Positions 43,271 to 51,482 of a stretch of DNA of 63,317 bases are shown piece after piece. Source of the DNA: Firmicutes bacterium UBA3930 (GTDB taxonomy: Bacteria > Bacillota > Clostridia > Caldicoprobacterales > Caldicoprobacteraceae). Location: contig DGEI01000039.1 of the NCBI GenBank assembly GCA_002385885.1, positions 1-63,317 of the forward strand. The letters are read 5' to 3'. The notes under the pieces are model-generated. The model searched no databases, had not been told where the DNA came from, and saw only the letters and a program-made list of their open reading frames with translations. Positions within the stretch are counted from its first letter, which is position 1. Each line of letters starts with the position of its first letter. The translations under genes were made by a program, and so were the position numbers.

Positions 43271-43987
43271 GTGCGGCCATTAATTGGAATTACCGGTGAT
43301 TATAATATCGACAATAACAGTATCAGTTTGAATAGCGAATACTATTGGGCGATATATAAGGCCGGCGGACAGCCGTTAATAATACCTTATATTGATGTTG
43401 AAGATGCAGGCTATTTTGTTTCTGTTTTTGACGGCATAATGTTTACAGGTGGGGATGATATAGATCCCGTATTTTACGGAGAAGCTCCTCATCCAAAGCT
43501 TGGTAAGATTAACCCCGTCAGAGACGAGTTTGAATTAAAGCTTTGCAGATTGGCCTTGGAAAATGATAAACCGGTGCTGGGAATATGCAGAGGGGTACAG
43601 GTAATGAACGTGGCGATGGGCGGAACATTGTACCAGGATCTGGGGGCCCAGCTGCAATCTGACACACCAATAAAACACTGGCAGTCGGCGCCTGGACGGT
43701 ATGGAACCCATGAAGTCAAGCTTGCAGCCGGATCCAGGATTAACCGCATTATGGAGAAGGAATGCATATCCGTAAACAGCTTTCACCATCAGGCTGTAAA
43801 GGAGGTTGCCGGTGCATTTCGGGCGGCTGGATGGAGCAGAGACGGGGTAATTGAAGTTATCGAATCGGATAAATATCCTTTTGCCGTCGGGGTTCAGTGG
43901 CATCCTGAGAGGATGTTTAACCATGAACAAACTATGCTGCTGTTATTCAAAAATTTTGTAGAAGCGTGTGATCCCGGTCGTAAATGA
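43271..43987 (+). CDS. Class I glutamine amidotransferase-like hydrolase (PuuD family)
   Basis: 238 aa from GTG 43271 (AGGGA 6 nt upstream); the frame extends to TTG 43232 without a ribosome site. It begins MRPLIGITGDY, as gamma-glutamyl-GABA hydrolases do. The nucleophile cysteine is in PVLGICRGVQ (Cys106) and the His-Glu pair in VQWHPE near residue 220, so the triad is complete. It probably hydrolyses a gamma-glutamyl amide; the substrate is not determined because no putrescine genes adjoin. The gene overlaps nothing and the next one starts 46 bases on. Confidence 0.85.
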   Translation: MRPLIGITGDYNIDNNSISLNSEYYWAIYKAGGQPLIIPYIDVEDAGYFVSVFDGIMFTGGDDIDPVFYGEAPHPKLGKINPVRDEFELKLCRLALENDKPVLGICRGVQVMNVAMGGTLYQDLGAQLQSDTPIKHWQSAPGRYGTHEVKLAAGSRINRIMEKECISVNSFHHQAVKEVAGAFRAAGWSRDGVIEVIESDKYPFAVGVQWHPERMFNHEQTMLLLFKNFVEACDPGRK

Positions 43988-44033
43988 GCCTGACCGCTGG
44001 TGCACTGTATCATACAGAAAGGGAGAGTCTGCA

Positions 44034-44915
44034 ATGTATGTATCAATCTGCTTAAACATTGGTGAGAAGTTTTTCGGCTGGCTTAAACAATATAAAATAG
44101 AAGATTTTTTTAATATAGGTTTTGTTCTGCTAAAAGTTTTATTCATAATACTGGCAGCAGTTATTATATATAAAGCAGGCATGGCTTTGATAAAGAGGTT
44201 CTTTGAAGTACGAAGCCGAAGCCGGTTAAATGTGGATAAGAAGAAGATAGATACCTTAAGAGCACTGTCTCAAAGCGTGTTGAAATATTTGGTGTATTTT
44301 GTTGCAGGAATTACAATCCTGGGACAGTTTGTGGATACTACATCCATTCTGGCCACGGCCGGCATAGGGGGTTTGGCCATTGGTTTTGGCGCTCAGAGCC
44401 TTGTAAAAGATGTTATCTCCGGCTTTTTTATACTCTTTGAGGAGCAGTATGCAGTTGGAGATTATGTTTCAATTGGCGATACAGCAGGAACTGTTGAGGA
44501 AATAGGATTAAGGATTACCAAAGTTCGGGGTTTTAAGGGAGATTTAACTATTATACCGAACGGACAGATTCTTAAGGTTGTAAATTATACCCGTGGCAAT
44601 ATGCTTGCTGTGGTGGATATAGGTGTACCTTATGATACAAATATAGACAGGGCTGTTCAAATAATGCAGGAAACTGCCTTGGAATATGCCGGGGAGAATA
44701 CTGATATAGTTGAAGAACCGCAGATACTGGGGGTTGTGGATCTGGGGGATTCCCGGATAGTAATCCGTATGATTGCCCGTACCTTGCCAAGGAAGCAATG
44801 GGGAGTAGAAAGAGAGCTTAGGAAGAGAATAAAAGAAGCCATGGACAAGAATGGAATATCCGTGCCTTATCCAACTCAGATTATCGTTCATGAAGGCAAT
44901 AAGGGGGGAAAATGA
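44034..44915 (+). CDS. Small-conductance mechanosensitive channel (MscS/YkuT type)
   Basis: 293 aa from ATG 44034 (AAGGGAGAG upstream); an upstream ATG at 43968 lies in the previous gene. Three membrane helices; the pore helix TM3 is GIGGLAIGFGAQSLVKDVIS with the Gly/Ala packing pattern of MscS, followed by GFFILFEEQYAVGDYV and the beta domain (GTVEEIGLRITKVR, IIPNGQI). It opens under hypo-osmotic shock. Length is typical of the YkuT group. It overlaps the DUF951 gene by 4 bases. Confidence 0.92.
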   Translation: MYVSICLNIGEKFFGWLKQYKIEDFFNIGFVLLKVLFIILAAVIIYKAGMALIKRFFEVRSRSRLNVDKKKIDTLRALSQSVLKYLVYFVAGITILGQFVDTTSILATAGIGGLAIGFGAQSLVKDVISGFFILFEEQYAVGDYVSIGDTAGTVEEIGLRITKVRGFKGDLTIIPNGQILKVVNYTRGNMLAVVDIGVPYDTNIDRAVQIMQETALEYAGENTDIVEEPQILGVVDLGDSRIVIRMIARTLPRKQWGVERELRKRIKEAMDKNGISVPYPTQIIVHEGNKGGK

Positions 44916-45109
44916 TGCCTGTTCAGTATTCTATAGGGGATATTGTACAAACACGTAAGCAGCACCCCTGCGGTAATGATAAATGGGAGATAATCCGGGT
45001 GGGGGCTGATTTTAAAATCAAATGTTTAAACTGCGGCAGGGTAGTCATGTTCGATAGGGAGAATTTTGAGAAAAGAGTGAAAAAAATTTTAAAAAGCGAT
45101 GAAGTATAA
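44912..45109 (+). CDS. DUF951 family protein
   Basis: 65 aa, ATG at 44912 overlapping the mscS stop (ATGATG; the second ATG could also start it), after GGGGGG. The DUF951 pattern is plain: YSIGDIVQTRKQHPCGNDKW, then VGADFKIKCLNCGRVVMF with two cysteines in CxxC, a likely zinc ribbon together with the first cysteine. Function unknown; the gene follows mscS-like genes in many Firmicutes. It ends at a strong terminator. Confidence 0.9.
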   Translation: MMPVQYSIGDIVQTRKQHPCGNDKWEIIRVGADFKIKCLNCGRVVMFDRENFEKRVKKILKSDEV

Positions 45110-45140
45110 AAAGGAGGATTATTCCGGAGTCCTCCTTTTT
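45108..45140 (+). terminator. Terminator of the mscS-DUF951 operon
   Basis: AAAAAGGAGGA (45108-45118) pairs with TCCTCCTTTTT (45130-45140), 11 bp perfect, with T-run. It overlaps the DUF951 stop codon. Confidence 0.92.
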
Positions 45141-45373
45141 TCCGGTTTACCGGATTGGGCATGGCACTGTTCAATGAGATTATCCGGCTGCTGGCTGCAC
45201 TTTACAACCGGACCGCTGCAAAGAGCCTGTTTCGCAGGTTGTTTTTGTATTTGGGTATGCAGTATGAACTTGTTGGGTTAATGCCGCTAAATGTGTGTAT
45301 ATTAATATTATAGGTTATGCTGTTTAGAAGCCATTTATACATATTTGCTGTGTCAGGCAGGAGGTGAAATGCC

Positions 45374-46849
45374 ATAAACTCTTTACTTGTAATATTTGGG
45401 GGCACCGGTGATCTGGCGCACAGAAAACTCTATCCTGCAGTATATAATCTGTTTTTATCGGGTGAACTGCCGGACAATTTTGCCGTTGTGTCGGTAGGAA
45501 GAAGGGATAAAACGGAGGATGAGTTCAGGAAAGATGCCGAACAAGCCATCAAGCGGTTTTCCAGGTCCAATAACGGCAGCCAGACCCGGTTGAATCAGGT
45601 TCTGTCCAGGTTCTATTACTACAGGCTTGATATATATAATAAAGACGGATATGCTCAACTCGGTGACTATCTGTCAGAGATTGATAAAGTATATGGAACC
45701 AACGGCAATAGAATATTTTATTTAGCTGTTGCCCCGGAACACTTCAAACCCATAGTTGAGAATTTAAGATCAGCCGGTATGGTAATTAATGACGGAACCA
45801 GCTGGCAGAGGGTGGTTATAGAAAAACCCTTCGGCAGCGATTTAAATTCAGCCATAATGCTGAATGAAGTGATAAACCGGGTGTTTGGCGAAGAACACAT
45901 ATATAGAATAGATCATTATCTGGGCAAAGAAATGCTGCAGAACATAATGGCCATACGGTTCGCAAATGCCCTGTTCGAACCGCTGTGGAACAATAAATAT
46001 ATTGATCATGTTCAGATAATTTCCAGCGAAACGGTTGGAGTTGAAAACAGAGGGGCTTATTACGAAAAAGCAGGAGCTTTGAGGGATATGCTTCAAAACC
46101 ATATGCTGCAGCTTTTAATGCTGACAGCTATGGAGCCGCCGGCAATCCTGGACAACAATTCCATAAGGGACGAGAAGGTTAAAGTGCTGAAATCCCTGTC
46201 CGGGATGACTTATGAAAAAGTACGTCAGCATGTGGTAAGAGGACAATACGGCAGTGGGCAAATAGACAATAAGACGGTGCCGGGATATAGGGAGGAAAAC
46301 AAGGTATCACCATCTTCGGATACGGAGACATTTGTAGCCATGAAGGTTGAGGTAGAAAATTTCCGCTGGGGCGGGGTTCCGTTTTATTTGTTGACGGGAA
46401 AAAGACTGCCGGCAAAATTCACTGAAATTGTGATACAGTTCGTATCCTTGCCGGAAGTACTATACTTCAAAGAGCTGAGGGGATTAAAACCCAACACCCT
46501 TCATATAAGAATTCAGCCCATGGAAGGGGTTGAATTGTATTTCAACACGAAAAAGCCTGGTATCAGGAATGAAATAATACAGGTAGGTATGGATTTTTGT
46601 CAGAATTGTGATGCAGATGCCGTATCACCCGATGCTTATGAAAGGCTGTTATTGGATGTTATGAAAGGGGATTCCACCCTCTTTACCCGCTGGGATGAAG
46701 TTGAATACGCCTGGAGATTTGTCGACAGCATTTCCAGGGCATGGGCAGAGGAAAAGCCGGTTTTTCCCAATTACCCGGCCGGTACATGGGGGCCTTACGG
46801 AGCCAGAAAATTGATAGAAAAGGACGGCAGGCAGTGGCATGTGGTATAA
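45374..46849 (+). CDS. zwf: Glucose-6-phosphate 1-dehydrogenase with a non-canonical or broken start
   Basis: 491 aa if begun at the ATA of 45374. It oxidises glucose 6-phosphate to 6-phosphogluconolactone with NADP. The nucleotide site FGGTGDLAHRKLYP (residues 8-21), EKPFGSDL near 151 and the active-site RIDHYLGKE near 178-186 are intact. The frame has no ATG, GTG or TTG before the first motif: upstream in frame reads TGA-AAT-GCC-ATA. AGGAGG (45359-45364) lies 9 nt before the ATA. An ATG at 45369 is one frame off and stops after two codons. So either AUA initiates or a one-base indel exists at the start. The first GTG (45488) would delete the NADP motif. No gnd or pgl is adjacent. Confidence 0.85.
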   Translation: MNSLLVIFGGTGDLAHRKLYPAVYNLFLSGELPDNFAVVSVGRRDKTEDEFRKDAEQAIKRFSRSNNGSQTRLNQVLSRFYYYRLDIYNKDGYAQLGDYLSEIDKVYGTNGNRIFYLAVAPEHFKPIVENLRSAGMVINDGTSWQRVVIEKPFGSDLNSAIMLNEVINRVFGEEHIYRIDHYLGKEMLQNIMAIRFANALFEPLWNNKYIDHVQIISSETVGVENRGAYYEKAGALRDMLQNHMLQLLMLTAMEPPAILDNNSIRDEKVKVLKSLSGMTYEKVRQHVVRGQYGSGQIDNKTVPGYREENKVSPSSDTETFVAMKVEVENFRWGGVPFYLLTGKRLPAKFTEIVIQFVSLPEVLYFKELRGLKPNTLHIRIQPMEGVELYFNTKKPGIRNEIIQVGMDFCQNCDADAVSPDAYERLLLDVMKGDSTLFTRWDEVEYAWRFVDSISRAWAEEKPVFPNYPAGTWGPYGARKLIEKDGRQWHVV

Positions 46850-46935
46850 TCCGGGACATGGATTATGAATACTGCAGGTAAAGCTTGCTAAACATAAAGA
46901 ATAAACTGAACTGATATAAAAAGGAGGAATCTGCC

Positions 46936-47634
46936 ATGAACATGGCCAAGGGCGAAAGAAAAGAACTATTAAAGCTTTTTGAAGGGCTGCGTGTAGCTGA
47001 TGTAAGGGATGGCATGGACTGGAATATGATGCATGGCTATGGAAGCATGTCATATGATATGCGGCCGCTTTTCAGGACAAGGGTTGTTGGTATTGCCAGG
47101 ACCGTACGGTATTTACCTTATGAGGGACCGGTTCCGAAGATGAAGCCCGAGGAATATACCGAATGGGTTAAGTGGTATTATGGCAATGTATGTACTTATC
47201 CCTGGATGGAGGATATACAACCGGGTGATTTTATAGTTATAGATCAAAGCGGGGTAAACGCCGGGCTTATGGGCTCTAACAATGGTTTGTACGGATTCAG
47301 AAAGGGCGCCCGGGGTTATGTTATAGAAGGTGGAGTACGGGATACCGATGAATTGATTTTACAGAAGGTTCCTGTATGGTCGCGGTTTGTATCACAGGCG
47401 ATGGTCCAGGGGAGGCTGCGTTATGATGCCAGGGATATTCCGGTGCGTGTGGGTGGCGTTGTTGTCAACCCCGGAGATATTGTTGTTGCAGACGGAGACG
47501 GAGTTATTGTGGTACCCAGGAATAAGGCATATGATGTAGCCAAATATGCCAGACAGGAATTAAACAATGATAAAGTGGGAAGAAGAAAACTTTACGAATC
47601 TCTTGGATGGGAGCCGGATGACACGGTTAAATGA
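46936..47634 (+). CDS. RraA-like family protein (aldolase / RNase E inhibitor-like fold)
   Basis: 232 aa, ATG at 46936 after AAGGAGG. The family motif is seen as GLMGSNNGLYGFRKGARGYV and EGGVRDTDEL (the R-D pair binds divalent metal), then VNPGDIVVADGDGVIVVPR. Members include 4-hydroxy-4-methyl-2-oxoglutarate aldolases, oxaloacetate decarboxylases and proteins first called demethylmenaquinone methyltransferases. The actual reaction cannot be assigned. It is longer at the N-terminus than Escherichia coli RraA. Ends at a bidirectional terminator. Confidence 0.82.
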   Translation: MNMAKGERKELLKLFEGLRVADVRDGMDWNMMHGYGSMSYDMRPLFRTRVVGIARTVRYLPYEGPVPKMKPEEYTEWVKWYYGNVCTYPWMEDIQPGDFIVIDQSGVNAGLMGSNNGLYGFRKGARGYVIEGGVRDTDELILQKVPVWSRFVSQAMVQGRLRYDARDIPVRVGGVVVNPGDIVVADGDGVIVVPRNKAYDVAKYARQELNNDKVGRRKLYESLGWEPDDTVK

Positions 47635-47652
47635 TGAACTGCCAAAAACGAA

Positions 47653-47681
47653 AAAGGAGATTGGGAAAACCAGTCTCCTTT
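47653..47681. terminator. Bidirectional terminator between the RraA-like and anti-sigma genes
   Basis: AAAGGAGATTGG pairs with CCAGTCTCCTTT (12 bp, one wobble, GAAAA loop), A and T runs outside. Confidence 0.85.
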
Positions 47682-47704
47682 CTTCATAGTTATCAGCTGA
47701 CATG

Positions 47705-48463
47705 CTATTCCTGGGGATTAACAACCTTGAATTCTTTTAGCATATGATAAAATCTTACGCCGTGGCCTTCGGCTGCTTCCAGGAAGAGATGCTGCTCTAT
47801 TACATAAGAGCCGCCCTGGTTATCATCCACAATATAATAGGTGACAACCGGAGCATGGGATGCGAGCTCGTTATGGGCATGTAAGGAAATTGCTTTTATG
47901 GGTTGTTCAACGGTACCATAGTTTTCAACATTTTCAAAAGAGGACTTTAGCTTATACTCAATCAGCGGTACCATATCCATAGGAGGTTTGCCTTTTACGT
48001 GCTGAATCTCCAGGTATACCTCCGGGAGGGTTGGTTCAAGCTTTATTTTCGGAATTATTCTGTCCTTTCCATCATGTTTTACCATCTGGTAGTTTGATTC
48101 ATCGACATACAAAACATATCCGCTGCCTTCTTTAAGATTCATTTTGGTTTCTTCCTTATCGCCTTCTATATCCTGAACTATATTCTTTTCCGGTAATAAT
48201 ATATCTTTAATTTTGGCTACTGCCGCTCTTCCGGCGTTTGTGCTTACAGCAAATATTATCACAAAAACTGCAGCCATCAGTCCCAGGCTGGAAAATAAAT
48301 GTTTTCGTTTGTTTTTTCTCCTTATTCTTACTTTCGCTGATCCGGTGCTATTTTCTATTCTGGATTGAATGTTATTCCATATTTCTTTTTTCAGCGGTAT
48401 CCAGTCATTTGTTTTCATTAACAGGGATTCTTTTATTTTACGGTCAAGAATTTTCTCATCCAT
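47705..48463 (-). CDS. Putative anti-sigma factor with one membrane helix
   Basis: 252 aa. An N-terminal cytoplasmic part of about 55 residues (KIKESLLMKTNDWIPLKKEI) and a basic stretch (RIRRKNKRKH) precede one membrane helix (about 57-75, SSLGLMAAVFVIIFAVST). The remaining 175 residues lie outside and resemble the DUF4367-type or sensor domains of membrane anti-sigma proteins. It overlaps the ECF sigma gene by 8 bases, the usual arrangement for a cognate pair. No zinc-binding HxxxCxxC is seen, so binding would be of another type. Confidence 0.65.
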   Translation of the reverse strand: MDEKILDRKIKESLLMKTNDWIPLKKEIWNNIQSRIENSTGSAKVRIRRKNKRKHLFSSLGLMAAVFVIIFAVSTNAGRAAVAKIKDILLPEKNIVQDIEGDKEETKMNLKEGSGYVLYVDESNYQMVKHDGKDRIIPKIKLEPTLPEVYLEIQHVKGKPPMDMVPLIEYKLKSSFENVENYGTVEQPIKAISLHAHNELASHAPVVTYYIVDDNQGGSYVIEQHLFLEAAEGHGVRFYHMLKEFKVVNPQE

Positions 48464-48998
48464 TCCTGATTCTCCTTTCCTTCATTTTAAGCAGAGCTTT
48501 TTTGAGGCGTTCCCGGCCCTTAAAAAGGCGGGATTTTAGAGTGTTTACATTGATGTCCAGGATTTCGGCAATTTCTTTTTCGGTAAAACCGTTTAAATAT
48601 TTCAATATTATTGGCACCCTGTTTATATCCTTAAGGCCTTGTATTGCATCGTATAAATCCTCGTATTCCTCGAAGAGATAATTATCTTCTTTGGAATAAA
48701 CGGAGTTATTGGTGAGGTATTTGTCTATTGATATAACTTTTGGCCTCCGCTTCATTATGCGGTTGCATTCGTTGACCAGTATTCTGAAAAACCAGGGTTT
48801 GAAAGGCTTTTCTTCATCAAAAAATATTATATTGCGGTAAACCCGGATGAAGGTTTCCTGAACGGCATCCGATGCATCCGGTTTGTTCCGGGTAATAGAA
48901 ATCGCAGTACGAAGGGCATATTCTATATATTCATTGTAAAGTTGTTCAAAAGCTTCTATGTCGCCTTCTTTGATCCGGAAGATTGTTTCTTTCTCCAT
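48456..48998 (-). CDS. ECF-type RNA polymerase sigma factor
   Basis: 180 aa from ATG 48998 (7 nt after AAGGAGG; the frame begins at ATG 49019). Region 2 is FEQLYNEYIEYALRTAISIT followed by DASDAVQETFIRVYR, and region 4 is EIAEILDINVNTLKSRLFKG, the helix-turn-helix that reads the -35. Length fits group IV sigma factors. Its target promoters and trigger are unknown; no target with a similar promoter was found by eye in this window. Confidence 0.9.
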   Translation of the reverse strand: MEKETIFRIKEGDIEAFEQLYNEYIEYALRTAISITRNKPDASDAVQETFIRVYRNIIFFDEEKPFKPWFFRILVNECNRIMKRRPKVISIDKYLTNNSVYSKEDNYLFEEYEDLYDAIQGLKDINRVPIILKYLNGFTEKEIAEILDINVNTLKSRLFKGRERLKKALLKMKERRIRNG

Positions 48999-49228
48999 TT
49001 TGATACCTCCTTCTGTCATATTACTACATATAATACCCGCTTGTCACAAAAAAAGTTTTTATTCTATGGGTTATATCAAAAACAATTATAAAATCAACAG
49101 GTTACTCAAAAAGCCAAACTTTACTGATAATTCTGCAAAAGTTGCTTCCACATCTATGCTTATTGGGGCGGAATTTACTTTTTCAAATAACACCCGGGAG
49201 AAACAGCAAAAAATACGAAAAAAAAGCA

Positions 49229-49257
49229 TTGACAAATGATTAGGCGGCTGGTAGAAT
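49229..49257 (+). promoter_or_regulatory. Sigma-A promoter of the branched-chain amino acid operon
   Basis: Perfect TTGACA (49229-49234), 17-nt spacer, TAGAAT (49252-49257). Transcription should start near 49264, just ahead of the ykkC-class RNA. Confidence 0.8.
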
Positions 49258-49284
49258 ATTCAGCAAATCAAATAAAGGACGGTT

Positions 49285-49404
49285 AAGAAGAAAGTGTACC
49301 TAGGGTTCCGCCGTAAAACGGGGCAGTGACCGAGCGGTACAAAATACACATTGTGATGTGTATTACACCGTGGGTATAAAAAACCCGGCGGCAGGTTTCT
49401 TCTT
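49285..49404 (+). promoter_or_regulatory. ykkC-class riboswitch, probably ppGpp type (subtype 2a)
   Basis: About 120 bases closed by AAGAAGAAA (49285-49293) with TTTCTTCTT (49396-49404). Inside are the ykkC core elements: CTAGGGTTCCG (49300-49310), a GTGACCGAGCGGTAC-type segment (49326-49340), and ACACCGTGGG with AAAAAACCCGG near 49365-49388. The class covers guanidine-I, PRPP and ppGpp sensors; ppGpp members are known before branched-chain amino acid genes, so the operon points to ppGpp. The class is well supported, the ligand is inferred. Confidence 0.7.
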
Positions 49405-49639
49405 TTAAGGAAGGGTTCTGTTGTCGGGCATTATTATAATTACATTTTTACAGATTTGATACTGACAATCAGGACAGCCGACCGGCATAACTATATGAAT
49501 ATATTATGAAAAACTGTGGTATGTATATTAGAACAGAACAGTAAAGTACGCAATGTAAAGAGGCTGTCAAAGCTTATACGATAAGAATTTAGACAGAACA
49601 GGAAGCCAACTGCATATATATAGGAATTAAGATGAAATC
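49405..49639 (+). other. Spacer between the two leader RNAs
   Basis: 235 bases. A possible 9-bp helix joins CCCGGCGGC of the ykkC RNA with GTTGTCGGG (49420-49428), followed by a T-rich stretch that is not a classic terminator. No gene seen. Confidence 0.4.
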
Positions 49640-49863
49640 TGATGACGGAGACAGAAGGCCTGTTGCAGCTATCTTCAGTGAGCCGGTGGTCAGTGGAAAC
49701 CGGCGGGCGGGCAGGTTGTATGCTCACTCCCGAGGAGAAAGCCTGAACAAGGGGAACCTTTAGTAGGGTTTGACGGGCGGTCCCGTTACAGGCCAGGGTT
49801 TGATGGAACCTGTTGAGGCATGTGCTGCGAAGTACAGGCAAAGTTGGGTGGTACCGCGAAAGA
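49640..49863 (+). promoter_or_regulatory. T-box riboswitch with probable leucine (CUC) specifier
   Basis: Stem I begins at GATGACGG (49640) and carries a GGTCAGTGGAAACC-type distal loop. The 3' side reads GCTCACTCCC, with CTC (49722-49724) followed by A in the specifier position. AGTAGGGTTTGACGGGCGGT lies in the linker. The T-box core TGGGTGGTACCGCG is at 49844-49857. It senses uncharged tRNA; a Leu specifier fits the downstream leu genes. The specifier assignment is by eye, less certain than the class. Confidence 0.88.
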
Positions 49864-49898
49864 GAACCTTTCGTCCCATAAGGGATGGAAGGTTTTTT
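49864..49898 (+). terminator. T-box terminator
   Basis: AACCTTTCGTCCC pairs with GGGATGGAAGGTT (13 bp, two wobbles, ATAA loop), then a T-run. It competes with the antiterminator formed by the T-box core. Confidence 0.9.
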
Positions 49899-49959
49899 TA
49901 TATCTTTTTATATGCATAAAGATCCATGGATCAATTAAGTCGATTGGAGGTGTTGGAAT

Positions 49960-50466
49960 GTGAGGCATGTATTGGGTGTGCTGGTTGAAAACCAGCCCGG
50001 AGTGCTGGCCAAGGTAGCGGGGCTTTTCAGCCGGCGGGGATTCAACATTGAGAGTTTGGCTGTGGGAACCACTGAAGATCCCACCGTTTCAAGGATGACC
50101 ATTGTGGTTGAAGGTGATGAGAATGTTATTGAGCAGGTGGCTAAACAGCTTAACAAACTGATTGATGTTATAAGGGTGGCTGATATAGCCAAGGATTCGG
50201 TGGCGCGGGAGCTTGCCCTGATTAAAGTTCATACAACACCGGCCACACGAAATGAGATTATTCAGATTGTCAGTGTTTTCAGGGCACAGGTGGTAGATAT
50301 AAGCAAGGACTCATTGATTATAGAGATAACCGGTGATCAGGATAAGGTCAGCGCTCTTCAGGAGATGCTGAAGGATTTCGGTATAAAAGAAATGGTTCGT
50401 ACCGGTATAATTGCTGTTGACAGAGGCAACAGGCTTATAAAGAATAATAATTTTAAGGAGGAATAA
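49960..50466 (+). CDS. ilvN: Acetolactate synthase small (regulatory) subunit
   Basis: 168 aa from GTG 49960, 9 nt after GGAGG; the nearby ATG (49958) is directly followed by a stop codon. It begins MRHVLGVLVENQPGVLAKVA, the first ACT domain (about 1-75), with GTTEDPTVSRMTIV, and a second ALS-specific domain follows. It mediates valine feedback on the catalytic subunit. The catalytic gene ilvB, normally upstream, is not in this window, which is unusual. ilvC starts 4 bases after its stop. Confidence 0.92.
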   Translation: MRHVLGVLVENQPGVLAKVAGLFSRRGFNIESLAVGTTEDPTVSRMTIVVEGDENVIEQVAKQLNKLIDVIRVADIAKDSVARELALIKVHTTPATRNEIIQIVSVFRAQVVDISKDSLIIEITGDQDKVSALQEMLKDFGIKEMVRTGIIAVDRGNRLIKNNNFKEE

Positions 50467-50470
50467 ATAT

Positions 50471-51469
50471 ATGGCAAAGCTGTATTATGATCAGGATGCC
50501 AATTTGGATCTATTGACAGGTAAAAAGGTGGCAGTTATTGGATATGGCAGTCAGGGACACGCACATGCGCTGAATCTTAAAGAAAGCGGTATTGATGTAG
50601 TTGTGGGGCTTTACAAAGGAAGCAGGTCCTGGAAGCCGGCCCAGGAAGCCGGGCTTGCTGTTATGGAAGCGGCTCAGGCTGCCAAAGAAGCCGATATTAT
50701 CATGGTCCTGATTCCCGATGAGAAGCAGGCAAAGCTGTATCACGAGAGCATTGAGCCCAACCTTGAAGAGGGCAATATCCTCATGTTTGCCCATGGGTTC
50801 AACATCCATTTTCAACAGATTAAGCCTCCCGCTTTTGTGGATGTGGCTATGGTAGCCCCTAAAGGGCCGGGCCATACTGTACGCAGCCAATACCTCGAAG
50901 GCAAGGGAGTTCCCTGCCTTGTAGCCGTATACCAGGATTATTCCGGCCGGGCCAGGGATTATGCACTGGCTTATGCAAAGGGTATAGGCGGTACCCGGGC
51001 AGGTGTGCTGGAGACCACCTTCAAAGAGGAGACCGAAACCGATCTGTTTGGTGAACAGGTTGTGCTGTGCGGGGGAATATGTGAACTTATTAAGGCTGGA
51101 TTTGAGACATTGGTGGAAGCCGGTTATCAGCCTGAGAGCGCATACTTTGAATGTCTGCATGAACTGAAGCTAATAGTGGATCTCATGAATCAGGGTGGTT
51201 TAAGCTACATGAGGTATTCCATCAGCGATACTGCTGAATTTGGTGATTATACCACAGGAAAAAGGATTATAACCGAGGAAACGCGCAAGGAGATGAAAAA
51301 AATACTATCAGAGATCCAGGATGGTGAATTTGCCCGTAAGTGGATACTGGAAAATCAGGCCAACCGTCCGTATTTCAATGCCGTACGGAAGAAAGAACAG
51401 GAACATCCTATAGAGAAGGTTGGCAAGGAGCTCAGGAAGATGATGCCGTGGATAGAAAATAAATTCTGA
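50471..51469 (+). CDS. ilvC: Ketol-acid reductoisomerase
   Basis: 332 aa, class I (short) enzyme converting acetolactate and acetohydroxybutyrate to dihydroxy acids. N-terminal Rossmann motif GYGSQGHAHALNLKESG near residues 25-41, with a cofactor loop LYKGSRSWKPA. The C-terminal knotted domain has the Mg ligands in DLFGEQ and ECLHELKLIVDLM. ATG at 50471 lies 10 nt after AAGGAGG. Length is normal. Confidence 0.96.
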   Translation: MAKLYYDQDANLDLLTGKKVAVIGYGSQGHAHALNLKESGIDVVVGLYKGSRSWKPAQEAGLAVMEAAQAAKEADIIMVLIPDEKQAKLYHESIEPNLEEGNILMFAHGFNIHFQQIKPPAFVDVAMVAPKGPGHTVRSQYLEGKGVPCLVAVYQDYSGRARDYALAYAKGIGGTRAGVLETTFKEETETDLFGEQVVLCGGICELIKAGFETLVEAGYQPESAYFECLHELKLIVDLMNQGGLSYMRYSISDTAEFGDYTTGKRIITEETRKEMKKILSEIQDGEFARKWILENQANRPYFNAVRKKEQEHPIEKVGKELRKMMPWIENKF

Positions 51470-51482
51470 AGGGGGATGGCAA

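Noticed and set aside
45161..45313. 50-codon frame starting MALFNEIIRLLAALYNRTAA between the DUF951 terminator and zwf
   Set aside because: No ribosome site and no recognised family; probably chance, though its composition is not impossible for a small amphipathic peptide.
45488..46849. zwf starting at GTG 45488
   Set aside because: This would remove the NADP-binding GGTGDLA motif; the frame upstream is clearly coding.
48958..49239. 93-codon plus-strand frame upstream of the branched-chain operon
   Set aside because: It starts inside the sigma-factor gene on the other strand, has no ribosome site and no family resemblance; it ends at the operon promoter.
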